Positions 48,145 through 57,495 of a stretch of 64,000 nt of DNA are shown in pieces (the first letter of the stretch is position 1; each line of letters starts with the position of its first letter). Both the position numbers and the translations under genes were made by a program. The notes beneath the pieces are model-generated. The model had not been told where the DNA came from. It made no database searches and worked only from the letters and a program-made list of their open reading frames with translations. The DNA is taken from the NCBI GenBank assembly GCA_963811225.1, contig CAWEQO010000004.1, positions 372,001 through 436,000 of the forward strand, written 5' to 3'. This DNA comes from CAWEQO01 sp963811225 (lineage in GTDB: Bacteria; Chloroflexota; Anaerolineae; Anaerolineales; Anaerolineaceae).

Positions 48145-48853
48145 AATCTTAATCGTCGATGATGAAGCCCTTGAGCGGACTACCCTTTTGCGTATCCTTG
48201 AGTTGGAAGGATACGAAGCGCAGGCAGTGGAAAACGGGTCGCGTGCGTTGTCTGCGCTGGCACAAAAACCATTCGACCTGATGATCCTGGACCTGAATAT
48301 GCCGGGAATGAACGGGATGGAGGTTTTGAACAAGGCCCTCGACCTGTATCCCGGCCTGCAAGTCATCGTCCTAACTGCTTATGGCACGCTCGAAACGGTG
48401 ATCGAGGCGCTGCGCCGCAAGGTGCATGACTATATTCTTAAGCCGGCGCGTGCCGAACAGATCGTTGACAGCGTCAATCAGGCTTTCGAGGCTTCTAAGG
48501 CAGTGGCCGAAAAACGGAGCGAATACACCGGCCAGGAAGAGACCGTCTTCCAGATGCCGGATGGTGTTCTGGTCGACACTCGCAAGCAGATGGTCTCCTG
48601 GGAGGATGACTATATCATCCTCACGCCGACCGAAGCCCGTTTCCTGGCGGTATTATTCCGTCAGTTCAATCAAGTCGTTTCATACAGTGAAATTGTGCAG
48701 GCCATTCATGGCTATCGCATGGATAATGAAGAAGCTGCTACCGTGCTGCGCCCGCTGGTAAGCCGCTTGCGCCAAAAGCTGGAGGCGCTGCCGCGCAAAA
48801 CCAGCCTGGTGAAAACCGTCCGCGGCGCCGGATATATGGTTGCAGGAGAGTGA
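48131..48853 (+). CDS. Response regulator, receiver plus winged helix
   Basis: 240-aa regulator. The receiver has acidic DDE (ILIVDDEALER), phospho-Asp in LMILDLNMPGMNGME, Thr in VLTAYGTLE and Lys in ILKPARAEQ. The C-terminal domain is an OmpR/PhoB winged helix (LTPTEARFLAVLFRQFNQVV, VSRLRQKLEALP, VKTVRGAGYMV). It is the output partner of the overlapping hybrid kinase; targets unknown. Confidence 0.94.
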   Translation: MAQHKILIVDDEALERTTLLRILELEGYEAQAVENGSRALSALAQKPFDLMILDLNMPGMNGMEVLNKALDLYPGLQVIVLTAYGTLETVIEALRRKVHDYILKPARAEQIVDSVNQAFEASKAVAEKRSEYTGQEETVFQMPDGVLVDTRKQMVSWEDDYIILTPTEARFLAVLFRQFNQVVSYSEIVQAIHGYRMDNEEAATVLRPLVSRLRQKLEALPRKTSLVKTVRGAGYMVAGE

Positions 48854-48866
48854 TCCTTCTTTTTCT

Positions 48867-48936
48867 TAACCGCGAATGCAGGGGTGTTTAGCAGTATGTC
48901 ATGACACCTTGCTAAACACACCTGCATTCGCGGTTA
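48867..48936. terminator. 27-bp hairpin between convergent genes
   Basis: Arms 48867-48893 and 48910-48936, one mismatch, 16-base loop. Serves the response regulator (+) and the DMT transporter (-) alike. Confidence 0.8.
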
Positions 48937-48943
48937 CTGTTAT

Positions 48944-49888
48944 CTACTGCCAGGGCAGCTCGTTAGGCCGGATCCTCGGCGGATTCAGCCACGACAACCA
49001 ACCCGATGTTTGCCGCTCCTCCGGGCTGTGCTTGTCGAAGCCCACCAGGAGCAGGCAGACCACAAGCAGCCCGGCGCCCATCCACTGTGGAACCGTCAAT
49101 TGATCTCCCAGCCAAACTTGGGCCAGGAACACGGTGACCAGCAGTTCACCCAGCCCGAGCAGCGAGGTTTGCATCCCACCAAGATGCTTGACTCCCAGGA
49201 ACAGCGAGAGCCGTGAGAGGAAAGTCACCAGGGCCATACCGAGCACCGGCCACATTGGGTTGCTGGGGTCCGGAGCCTGCCGGTCGAAGATCAGGAACGC
49301 CACCACGACCGTCGCGCTCATTGACAGCAAGGTATAGAGCGTCACCGTCGGAGCGGGCGCTTCGTACAGCACGCGCTGGTTGATCAGCAGGTGCAAAGCA
49401 TACAGCAGCGCTGATCCCAGCATCAACCCGGCCCCGAACAAGTCTACCTTCTCCTGTCCGGTGCTGACCAGCAGATACACCCCCGGCACTGAGATGCCCA
49501 GCCGCAGCATCGTGATCGGTTGGATTTTCTGCCGGTCCAGCAGCAGCCACAGCGCCACGAACAGCGGGTAGGAGGAATACAACAGGTGCCCGATGCTCGT
49601 ATCCAGACGGGTGAGGGCGGTGTAATACAGGATCGAGCCCAATCCGTTGGTGAACCCGGCCAAAAAACAGCCGATTAAACCCACCGGGAAAATGTATAAA
49701 TATTGACGTTTGAAGAGGATCATCAGCAACAATAACAAGATCGTAGCGATACCGGTGCGCAGGGTCACCACGGCCAGCGGGCTGAATCCGAACAGGATCG
49801 CCTGCTTGCCGAAGACAGGAGCAATGCCTAGAAAGATTGCCGAGTAAAGCGCAGCTCGAATCCCTAACGTACGACCGGAACAACTCAT
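48944..49888 (-). CDS. DMT-superfamily (EamA) transporter
   Basis: 314-aa membrane protein with ten helices in two EamA repeats (IRAALYSAIFLGIAPVFG, ILYYTALTRLDTSIGHLLYS in the first; LMLGSALLYALHLLINQRVL, TFLSRLSLFLGVKHLGG in the second). Such proteins export amino acids, drugs or metabolites. ATG 49888 is chosen so that helix 1 starts about residue 10; ATG 49930 is also possible. Substrate unknown. Confidence 0.88.
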   Translation of the reverse strand: MSCSGRTLGIRAALYSAIFLGIAPVFGKQAILFGFSPLAVVTLRTGIATILLLLLMILFKRQYLYIFPVGLIGCFLAGFTNGLGSILYYTALTRLDTSIGHLLYSSYPLFVALWLLLDRQKIQPITMLRLGISVPGVYLLVSTGQEKVDLFGAGLMLGSALLYALHLLINQRVLYEAPAPTVTLYTLLSMSATVVVAFLIFDRQAPDPSNPMWPVLGMALVTFLSRLSLFLGVKHLGGMQTSLLGLGELLVTVFLAQVWLGDQLTVPQWMGAGLLVVCLLLVGFDKHSPEERQTSGWLSWLNPPRIRPNELPWQ

Positions 49889-49943
49889 ATGGCGTTGCCC
49901 TTTCCTCCTCTTATACAGCCTGGATCCCATACCCGGCCTTGCT

Positions 49944-49980
49944 GCGGGCGCTGAGGATGGTTGCCATCCTCAGCGCCCGC
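49944..49980. terminator. 17-bp perfect hairpin after the PLP-receiver gene
   Basis: Arms GCGGGCGCTGAGGATGG and its complement, loop TTG. Lies 14 bases after the stop of the gene at 49994 on the - strand. Confidence 0.75.
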
Positions 49981-49993
49981 AAGGTCTGGAAAC

Positions 49994-51676
49994 TTACGGC
50001 AGCAAGCTCTTGACCTCCTCCAGCAGCTCGTCGCTCATAAAGTCGCCCTTCTGCATCAACGTTTGAATGCGCCCTTTCAGTTGTTCCTTCTCCACCGCCG
50101 TCAATTCCTTGGCGGTTACGACGATGACCGGGATGTCGGCGGTTTCCGGCTGCGACTGCAGCGCGTTCAGCACCGAGAAACCGTCCAGCTCGGGCATCAT
50201 CAGGTCCAGGATCATCAGATTGGGATGTTCTTTCTGGGCCAATTCTACCGCTTCTTGGCCGTTGCACGCCTCGAACAGCTCGTACTCGCCCTGGGAATGC
50301 AGGATGCGCCGGATCAGCTGGCGCACTTCAGGCTGGTCATCTACGATGGCAATGCGCGGGAAGCGCTCTGCGGCCACCTGCTTCAAGGCTGCCAACAGGC
50401 CCTCTTCCTGGCTTTCTTCCAGGGTATCCATGGTCGGCATGAACACGTCTCGGGCCCAGTCGTCGCCTAAGATGCTGCCTTCCACCGGCATGGTGTGCCC
50501 GGTGCAGTTGATCACCACCACATCATCCGGCTTGATCTGGCCGGCGCGGATCATCTTAATCACGCCGGCAATCGAGACTGCCGCCGCCGGTTCGATCGAC
50601 AACCCTTCCATCTTCGCCATCAAATGGATCGCCCGGAAGGCTTCCTCATCGGTCACGCTCTCGACCATGCCGCCCGATGCCGCCAACATCTTCTTTCGCA
50701 GCAGCGTATAGGCGCGGCCAGGATCGCCCGTCGCCAGGGTCTCGATGCGCGTGCGTGGGTTTTGGATTGGCCGCGCCACGTCCAGGTCTTCTTTCCAGGC
50801 CTGGGTCATCGGTGCGCAGCCTTCGCTTTGCAGGATCCCCATCTTGGGGATCGAGTTTGTCCAGCCCATCTCGGCCATTTCCTCGAAGCCCTTGATCACA
50901 CCCAGCGGGCCCATGCCGCCGCTGACCGACTGCACGTACCAATTCGGAGCGCGCCACTGCGGCACGCTGCCATTTTGCCCCGGCTGCGGCAAGGCGGCTG
51001 CCAGTTGTTCAGCAATCTCATAGGCGATGGTTTTCATCAACTCGACACAGGGGATGCTGCGCGCCCCCAGGTCCAGATAGATGCTGCGCTGATGGGCGAA
51101 TTCGGCCGCGATTTGCTTGGCCTGATCGTACGAGCCGGTCACTTTGATCACCTGCGTGCCGTACACCGCCACCTCACGCATCTTTGAGCCCGGCACCAGG
51201 CTGGTCAGGAATGCCCACAGTTTGATCCCGGCCCGTGCCGCGTATGCCGAATAGGCAATCGCTACGTTGCCGGTGGAGGCCGCCACCATCTCGCTGACCC
51301 CGGCTTCTTTCAGGGCGTTGATCGTCACCGCCGCCTGCCGGTCTTTGAACGAGCTCGTTGGTCCCTGACGCTCATCTTTGATATACAGGTTCGGGCAGCC
51401 CAGCATCATCCCCAGGTTGGCTGCTCGGATCAAAGGCGTGCCGCCCTCGCCCAGGTACAGGTCGGGTTCCGGTTTCGAGACGGGCAGCAGCTCCCGGTAG
51501 CGCCACAGATCGAACGGGCGTTTTGCCAGCAGCGGTGGCAAGCTGGTGGACAGCGCAGCATAGTCGTAGCGGGCTTCGCGCCAATAGCTCCCGCACGCTG
51601 GACAGGTTAAGACACTCGGATAGTACGCACCCCTAGATCCGCAGTCAATACACTCGACAGTAAAATGTGTTGGCAT
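49994..51676 (-). CDS. Threonine-synthase-like PLP enzyme fused to a receiver domain
   Basis: 560 aa. Residues 1-435: a fold-type II PLP enzyme of the threonine synthase group, with an N-terminal zinc ribbon (ECIDCG and TCPACG), substrate blocks GEGGTPLIRAANLG, PLP lysine K111 in GPTSSFKDRQAAVT, and VAASTGNVAIAYSAYAARAG. Residues about 439-560: a complete response-regulator receiver, acidic pair in RIAIVDDQPEV, phospho-Asp about D491 in LMILDLMMPELDG, Thr in VVTAK, Lys about K543 in LMQKGD. I know of no standard enzyme with this layout. It is the last gene of the GAF-kinase operon. ATG 51676 is chosen as the residues before it are not conserved-looking. The reaction (threonine synthase or a related lyase) is inferred. 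Confidence 0.9.
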   Translation of the reverse strand: MPTHFTVECIDCGSRGAYYPSVLTCPACGSYWREARYDYAALSTSLPPLLAKRPFDLWRYRELLPVSKPEPDLYLGEGGTPLIRAANLGMMLGCPNLYIKDERQGPTSSFKDRQAAVTINALKEAGVSEMVAASTGNVAIAYSAYAARAGIKLWAFLTSLVPGSKMREVAVYGTQVIKVTGSYDQAKQIAAEFAHQRSIYLDLGARSIPCVELMKTIAYEIAEQLAAALPQPGQNGSVPQWRAPNWYVQSVSGGMGPLGVIKGFEEMAEMGWTNSIPKMGILQSEGCAPMTQAWKEDLDVARPIQNPRTRIETLATGDPGRAYTLLRKKMLAASGGMVESVTDEEAFRAIHLMAKMEGLSIEPAAAVSIAGVIKMIRAGQIKPDDVVVINCTGHTMPVEGSILGDDWARDVFMPTMDTLEESQEEGLLAALKQVAAERFPRIAIVDDQPEVRQLIRRILHSQGEYELFEACNGQEAVELAQKEHPNLMILDLMMPELDGFSVLNALQSQPETADIPVIVVTAKELTAVEKEQLKGRIQTLMQKGDFMSDELLEEVKSLLP

Positions 51677-51766
51677 AAAGCAAAAACCTTGAATTGAAAT
51701 GATGGAACTGCTTGGGCGGAAACGTTTTTCCAGTGAGGAAGCGCCTCCGCCAAGCAGGCCCAAAGA

Positions 51767-54700
51767 TTACTTGATTTTTCGGAGCGCCTGATCCAGAGAG
51801 CTCATCAGCTCTTGTTCGCTCAGGAACCCTTTGGTCAACATTTGTTGGCGGAAATCGGACAATTTCTGCTGCTGTTCGGCGCTCAAATCGACGCCGGTCA
51901 ACACCACTACCGGGATTTCCATCAGGTTGGGGTCACTGCGCATCTTTTCCAGGATGCGGAAGCCATCCATATCCGGCATGAACATATCCAGCACCACCAC
52001 GTCCGGGCGCTCCTTTTGGATCATCTCCCAGCCGATCAGGCCACCGTTGGCAAGCTTAGCCTGGAACCGCCCGCTGTCGTCGATCAGCTTCTTCAGCAGC
52101 CGCAGATCGTCGAGATCGTCGTCGACCACTAGTACGGTATGATTCTGGCCTTCTTGGTCCAATCGGCTGATGGCGCTGACCAGGTCTTCGCGCAGGAACG
52201 GTTTCACCAGGTAATCGGCGGCCCCGAGGCTGAAATCCCTTCTCTTCCTCTTCCAGAATGCTGCACATGATGATCGGGATGTTGCGCGTCTCTGGGTGGT
52301 TCTTGAGCTCTTGCAGCACCGACCAGCCGTCTTTCTGGGGCATCATTACGTCCAGCGTGATCGCCAGGGGGCGCACTTCCAGCGCCTTCTCCACCGCTTT
52401 CAACGGCTCGGTCAGCGGCACGATATGGTAACCTTGCGGGTTGAGGTAGCGTTGGTATAGTTTGATCACTTGCATGTCGTCGTCGATCACCAAAATGGTG
52501 TGCGGGTCGCCCACGGGCTGGGCGTTATCCAGCTCCGGCTGGTTGGGCAGCGGCAGACTGAAGTAGAAACGGCTGCCTTTGCCCACCTCGCTCCAGTTGA
52601 GGCCGATGTCGCCGCCGTGCATTTCCATCAGCGATCGGCAGATCGACAAGCCCAGTCCGGTGCCGCCTGTCTTGCGGGTGGGGGAGTCATCCACTTGCGA
52701 GAACGGCTGGAACAGCTTGTGCTGATCTTCGCCCGCAATGCCCGGGCCGGTGTCGGTCACTTCGATGAACAACTCCAGCTTGCCCGATTTCCCCGGCTTG
52801 ATCGATACTTCGATGGTGACCGCACCTTCATCGGTGAACTTGGCCACGTTGGAGATCAGGTTGAGCAGCACCTGGCGGATGCGGGTGTTGTCGCCGCGCA
52901 CCTTGGGCATGTTTTCAGGCACGATCTTCTTGAGCTCTACCGGTTTATCCTTCACCAACCCGCTCGCGGTCGACATGACGCTGTTGATGATCTCGGTGAT
53001 GTCGATTTCCGCAAAGGACAGCTCCATCTTGCCCGCCTCGATCTTGGAGAGGTCGAGCACATCGTTGATCAGATTGAGCAGGTGCTGGCCCGAGTTGTAG
53101 ATAGCGCCCAGGTCTTGCTGTTGGATATCGTTGATCGGCCCATCGATGCCCTTGAGGATCACCCGCGAGAACCCAATGATCGAGTTCAGCGGTGTGCGCA
53201 GCTCATGGCTCATGTTCGCCAGGAACTGGCTCTTCATGCGGTCCACCTCGCGCATATCTTCCACCGCTTTCTGCACCAGCTCGTACGAGCGGGCGTTGTC
53301 GATGGCGATCGCGATCTGGTCCGCCAGGGTTTGGAAAACGGTCACGTCACCCGGCGCGAAGCTGTTTACCTGCGTAGACTGGGCGTCCAGCACACCCAAG
53401 ATGCGTTCGCCCAGCTTGAGCGGCAGGCTGATCTCCGAGCGTGTGTCTGAGAGCATCGGCATGTAGGTGAAGATCTCGCTGTGGCTGGCGTCGTTGATCA
53501 CGACCGGCGCGCCGGTCGCCAGGACCTGGCCGATTGCCGAGCGCGAGCCCGCTTTTACCTTGTAGCTGCGTTCTTTCAAAATCCGGCCGGTATCGCCGGT
53601 CAATTCGATAATCACCGCGTTGCTGCTGCCTTCTTCGTTCAAGAAGATACTCACGTGGTAGAAGTTGAAGCGCTCCTTCACCAGGTTGACCATCCTCTGC
53701 AGCAGCCTGTCAAGCGACAAGGTGCTGGTGGTATCGCGGGTGATCTCGGCCGCAGTTTGCAGCTCCAGCGCCCGGCGGCGAGCTTCTTCCAGCAGCCGCT
53801 GGCGCTCAATGGCCACTGCCACGCCCGACGAAGCCACTTGCAGCAGATGTACGTAATCGTTCTTGAATGTCACCGGCCGGCGCGAGGCCGTCACCAGCAA
53901 GCCAACCAGCCGACCGGCCGAGCGCAGCGGCACGATGCACGCAGCCAGCACGTCCAGGCGCAGCAGGGTTTTGCGTGAGACCGGGTCGGACTGCATGGTG
54001 GTGATGTCGTTGAGCACCATCACCTCGGTCCCTATCGATTGAACCAACGGCAAGTCCGCAACCGGCAGGCGCAGGCCTGAGGGATCATATTCGCCGCGCG
54101 TGTCGTAGACGCCCACGATCTCCAGCTCACTCGGTTCTTCGTCGGCGAACTGCGTCACCCGCAGGATGGTAATCAGGTCGGCGTTTCCGGCTAACAGAGT
54201 CTTGCCCACCAGCCGGATCAGGTCGTGCAAGTCGACTGCCTGGGCAATCCCATTGCTGATCTGATACAGCAGCGCAGTCTCGGATAGGGCATCCTGGGTC
54301 TGCTTGAACAGCCGCAGGTTCTCGATCGAGGTCGCCATCTGATCGATCAACGGCGGGAATGAACGGATTTCGCGACCGGTGAATGTGTGCAGCTCCTCCG
54401 ACATCAGCAGCAGCACGCCCAACTGGTACTTGCTGGCCCAAAGTGGCAGGATGGCTACAGCGAGGGCGTTCTGCTCTTGCAGCAGCGCCGCCAGCGATGG
54501 GTCGATGTGGTCCTCGCTGACATTGTAGAACGAAGGCGTTGATCCGAGGAACAACCGCTCGCAAGATGGGTGGGCGAAATCCATGCCAATACCGGGTGGG
54601 GGTGTGCCGAAGCCGGCATACCAGCTCGCCGCCACCTTCATGCGGTTCTTCTGCTTGCCATGATCTTCGAACAGCACCAGCACGCAGCGGTTGATCGTCG

Positions 54701-56724
54701 TGGAGTTCACGCTGGTGGCAATCGCCGCCACCATTTCTTGCAGGTCGGTCGCCAGCGCCAACCGGTGGCTGGCGTTGTACAGGTCTTCCGTCTCGTCCAG
54801 CGAAACCTGCAGCTGATCCAGCAAGTCTTCGCGCACGATTGTGTTCGATAGAGCGTCCGCTGCCACTTGCAGCGAGCTGATCTCGTCGTTTTGCCACTTT
54901 CGGGGGTGATCCACCTGATCGAAGGCGATGAAGCCGGGCAGCGACCGCTTGCCCTGCACGGCCAGCAGCAGGCTGGATTGGATGCCCTGTTCCATCAGCA
55001 GCTCTCGCTCCGGCGAGGGCAGGCTTTCCAGCGGGTCTCCTGCCCAGCCCTTTTCCTTCAAGGACCGCAACCAGTAGGGGTAAGCGTCGATCGCCATGCG
55101 CCGGATGGGGTTCGAATCGAAACTGTGACTGGCGTCGGTATCGATCCATTCACCGGCGCTCTCCCAGTAGTACGTACCGGCGTCTTCCACCAGTCTGGTG
55201 AAGTACACCCGGCTGGCCTGGGATGCCCGGCCGAGCGCCTGCATCACTTCCAGCAGGTCGCGCGTGCCGAATTCTGTCAGCGTCGCCACAGCCGCGGCGA
55301 TGTTCGACTGGTAGCGCTCGCGGGTCTCCAGGGCTGTCAGGGCCATGGTGATTTCAGCGAATAACTTGGCGTTCTCCAGGGCGGTGGTCGCTTGGGAAGC
55401 GATGGTTGAGAGCAGCTCCATCTGCACATTCGTATAGGCGTTGTTGGTTTGATAATCTTCCAGCAGCACGGCCCCAATTGAGCGGTCGCCGGTGATCATC
55501 GGCACTGCCAGCAGCGAAGCCGGTGCAGGGTCGGGTGTATCGAACTCCCAGCAGGTGCAGGGTGTTGTTCACGTCCGTGCCCAGCAGCAGCGGCGCTCTG
55601 GTTTTCAAAATATGGCCTACCAGGCTGCGCTTGGCCGGGCTGTCTGGCAGAACCACCGGCTTGCCGTCCCGGGTGTGGATAGGGTAGACCACTGTACCGG
55701 ACTTGTCGTTATACAGGGCGATGGTCAAGTTGCGGCTGTCGAAAATTTCGCCGATGGTGTTATAGAGGATGTCGAGAATGTCCTCATCCCTGGCCAGCTT
55801 GCTCAGCTCTTGCCCAATCTGGTTGAGCGCTGCCAGGTCTTGGTTGCGGCGCAGGACTTCCTGTTCCGCCCGGGTGCGCTCGGCCAGCTCCTGATGGACG
55901 GCTTCGTACAGGCGGGCGTTCTCCAGCGCAATCGCCAGTTGGTCGGCCACTTCTTCCACCAGCAGCCGCTCCTCCTCGCTCCAGCGCCGGTCCGGGTCGG
56001 CTTCATCCAGGATTTCCAGGATGCCCTTGGCTTCTTCGCCAACCGTGATCGGGATGGCGATGGCCGCCGGGTTTCCGTTCTCTCCCGATTAAATCACCGG
56101 TTTGCGGGTTTCCAGGCTCTTCTTTCCGGCGCTGCTCCACAAGGTCTTGGCGCTCTTGATCTCTCCGTTTTCGAACGCTAACCCATCCCTGGACGGGCGG
56201 AATTCCTTGCCCGGCGCTTCCTTCTTCTGCCCGCCTTGACCCGGCCCCGGATGCTTCTTTTCGATCGGGACGGGCAAATGCTCATCCGCCGCCGGTAGGG
56301 GGGCGGCGCTTTCCGCTGCCCGCAGCAGCTGGCAAATGCCTCGCCAGCCAGGATGGTGGCCGTTGTTCCCAGGTTTTACGCTCACCTGCACCCGGAAATT
56401 CATCCATTCCCCGCCGCTGGTGCGGAAGGGCGCTTCCATTTCTACCGGATGCCCGTTCTGCTGGATAAGGTTCCGCAGTCGTACCCCGGCTTCCGGCTGG
56501 ATGGCATACACGTCCAGCAGCTTGCCGGTAAATAAATCCGGCGTCAGTCCCAGGCAAGATTCAACCTCCTGGCTGCACCAGGTGTAGCGGCCATCGCCGT
56601 CACTCTCCCAGGACCAACCTTGAGCGGCTTGAGGGGATTCTTCTGGCAGCAGTGGGCCGGAGGCCTGCTGTTCCAGGTCGGAGAACAGGGTATTAAGCCG
56701 GCTGTATAACGGTTTCTTTGACAT
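51767..56724 (-). pseudogene. Giant PAS/GAF hybrid histidine kinase, two frameshifts and one stop
   Basis: Reads as about 1651 aa when corrected. Order: PAS-like segment (GWSWESDGDGRYTWCSQEVE), GAF second half, several full GAF domains, HisKA (FLANMSHELRTPLNSIIGFS, phospho-His), ATPase (GGTGLGLSICRSLMEMHGG), and two receivers (TLDVMMPQKDGWSVL and VVLDMFMPDMDGFRIL). Breaks: in-frame TAA at 56089-56091 inside the first GAF; an extra base in CCC at 55547-55549; an extra base in AAA at 52234-52236, which splits the first receiver. No transmembrane segment. The parts between breaks are clean. Start ATG 56724 overlaps the ParA gene end by 32 bases. Either a decaying gene or an error-rich stretch. 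Confidence 0.85.
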
Positions 56725-57472
56725 ACTCGATAATCTCCTGGGCGAGTGCGCGGTATTCGTGAGCAGCCCGGCTCTTGGGGGCATGATGGAGGATCGGTAC
56801 TCCCGCGATTGGGCTCTCGCGCAGTTTCGTGTCGATGTCGATCACGGTTTGGAGCACACCGTTCTGGAAAGTGTCGTTGAGCTGCTCGCGCAGAATTCGG
56901 TGTGTGCGATTACGGCGATCGTAAAGGGTCAGCAGCATACGGTAGGTGAGCCCCGGATTGTATTGGGCTCGCACCTGGCGCACCCAACCCATCAGGTTCC
57001 GCAAGGCATAGATGGAGAAGTATTCCGCCTGGGTTGGGATTAAGAGAAGTTTGGCTGCCACGAATGCATTCAGGGTGACGACCCCCAGTGACGGCGGGCA
57101 GTCCAACAGGGTTACATCGTAGCGGTGCGCCCCCTTTTCTAACGTCTCTCGCAGCATATACTCGAAACCGCTGCGAGAGTGCAGGGAACGTTCTACTAAC
57201 CCCATGTGTTCGTTGCACGGCGCCAGATCCAACCGGCGCACCCCCGTCTTTAGAATGGCATGCTGCAAAGTGGCAAACTCGAGGAACACGTCCGCCATCG
57301 AGCGCGTCACGGTGCGCGGGTCCACGCCCAAAGCCAGGGTCAGGTTGGCCTGTGCATCCAGGTCCACAATTAATACCGACCGTCCGGCTTCCGCCAGCGC
57401 TGCGCCAAGCGAAACGGTGGTCGTTGTTTTGGCCACACCACCTTTTTCATTCGAAATCGCAATGGTATACAT
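56693..57472 (-). CDS. ParA/Soj-type ATPase
   Basis: 259-aa deviant Walker A ATPase: KGGVAKTTTTVSLGAALAEA (residues 11-30), Walker A' VLIVDLDAQANLTLAL, Walker B VTLLDCPPSLGVVTLNA. Closest to chromosome- and plasmid-partition ParA and to protein-positioning ParA (such as those placing chemosensory arrays). No ParB gene or parS-like repeats are visible. Its place inside a sensor-kinase operon suggests it may position a signalling complex; this is inference. Ribosome site not obvious. Confidence 0.93.
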   Translation of the reverse strand: MYTIAISNEKGGVAKTTTTVSLGAALAEAGRSVLIVDLDAQANLTLALGVDPRTVTRSMADVFLEFATLQHAILKTGVRRLDLAPCNEHMGLVERSLHSRSGFEYMLRETLEKGAHRYDVTLLDCPPSLGVVTLNAFVAAKLLLIPTQAEYFSIYALRNLMGWVRQVRAQYNPGLTYRMLLTLYDRRNRTHRILREQLNDTFQNGVLQTVIDIDTKLRESPIAGVPILHHAPKSRAAHEYRALAQEIIEYVKETVIQPA

Positions 57473-57495
57473 TCTTACCTTTCACCTGGCTTGCT

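Noticed and set aside
56693..57472. Plasmid or chromosome origin region marked by parA
   Set aside because: No ParB gene, no parS-like repeats, no dnaA boxes or replication genes; the gene lies inside a signalling operon.
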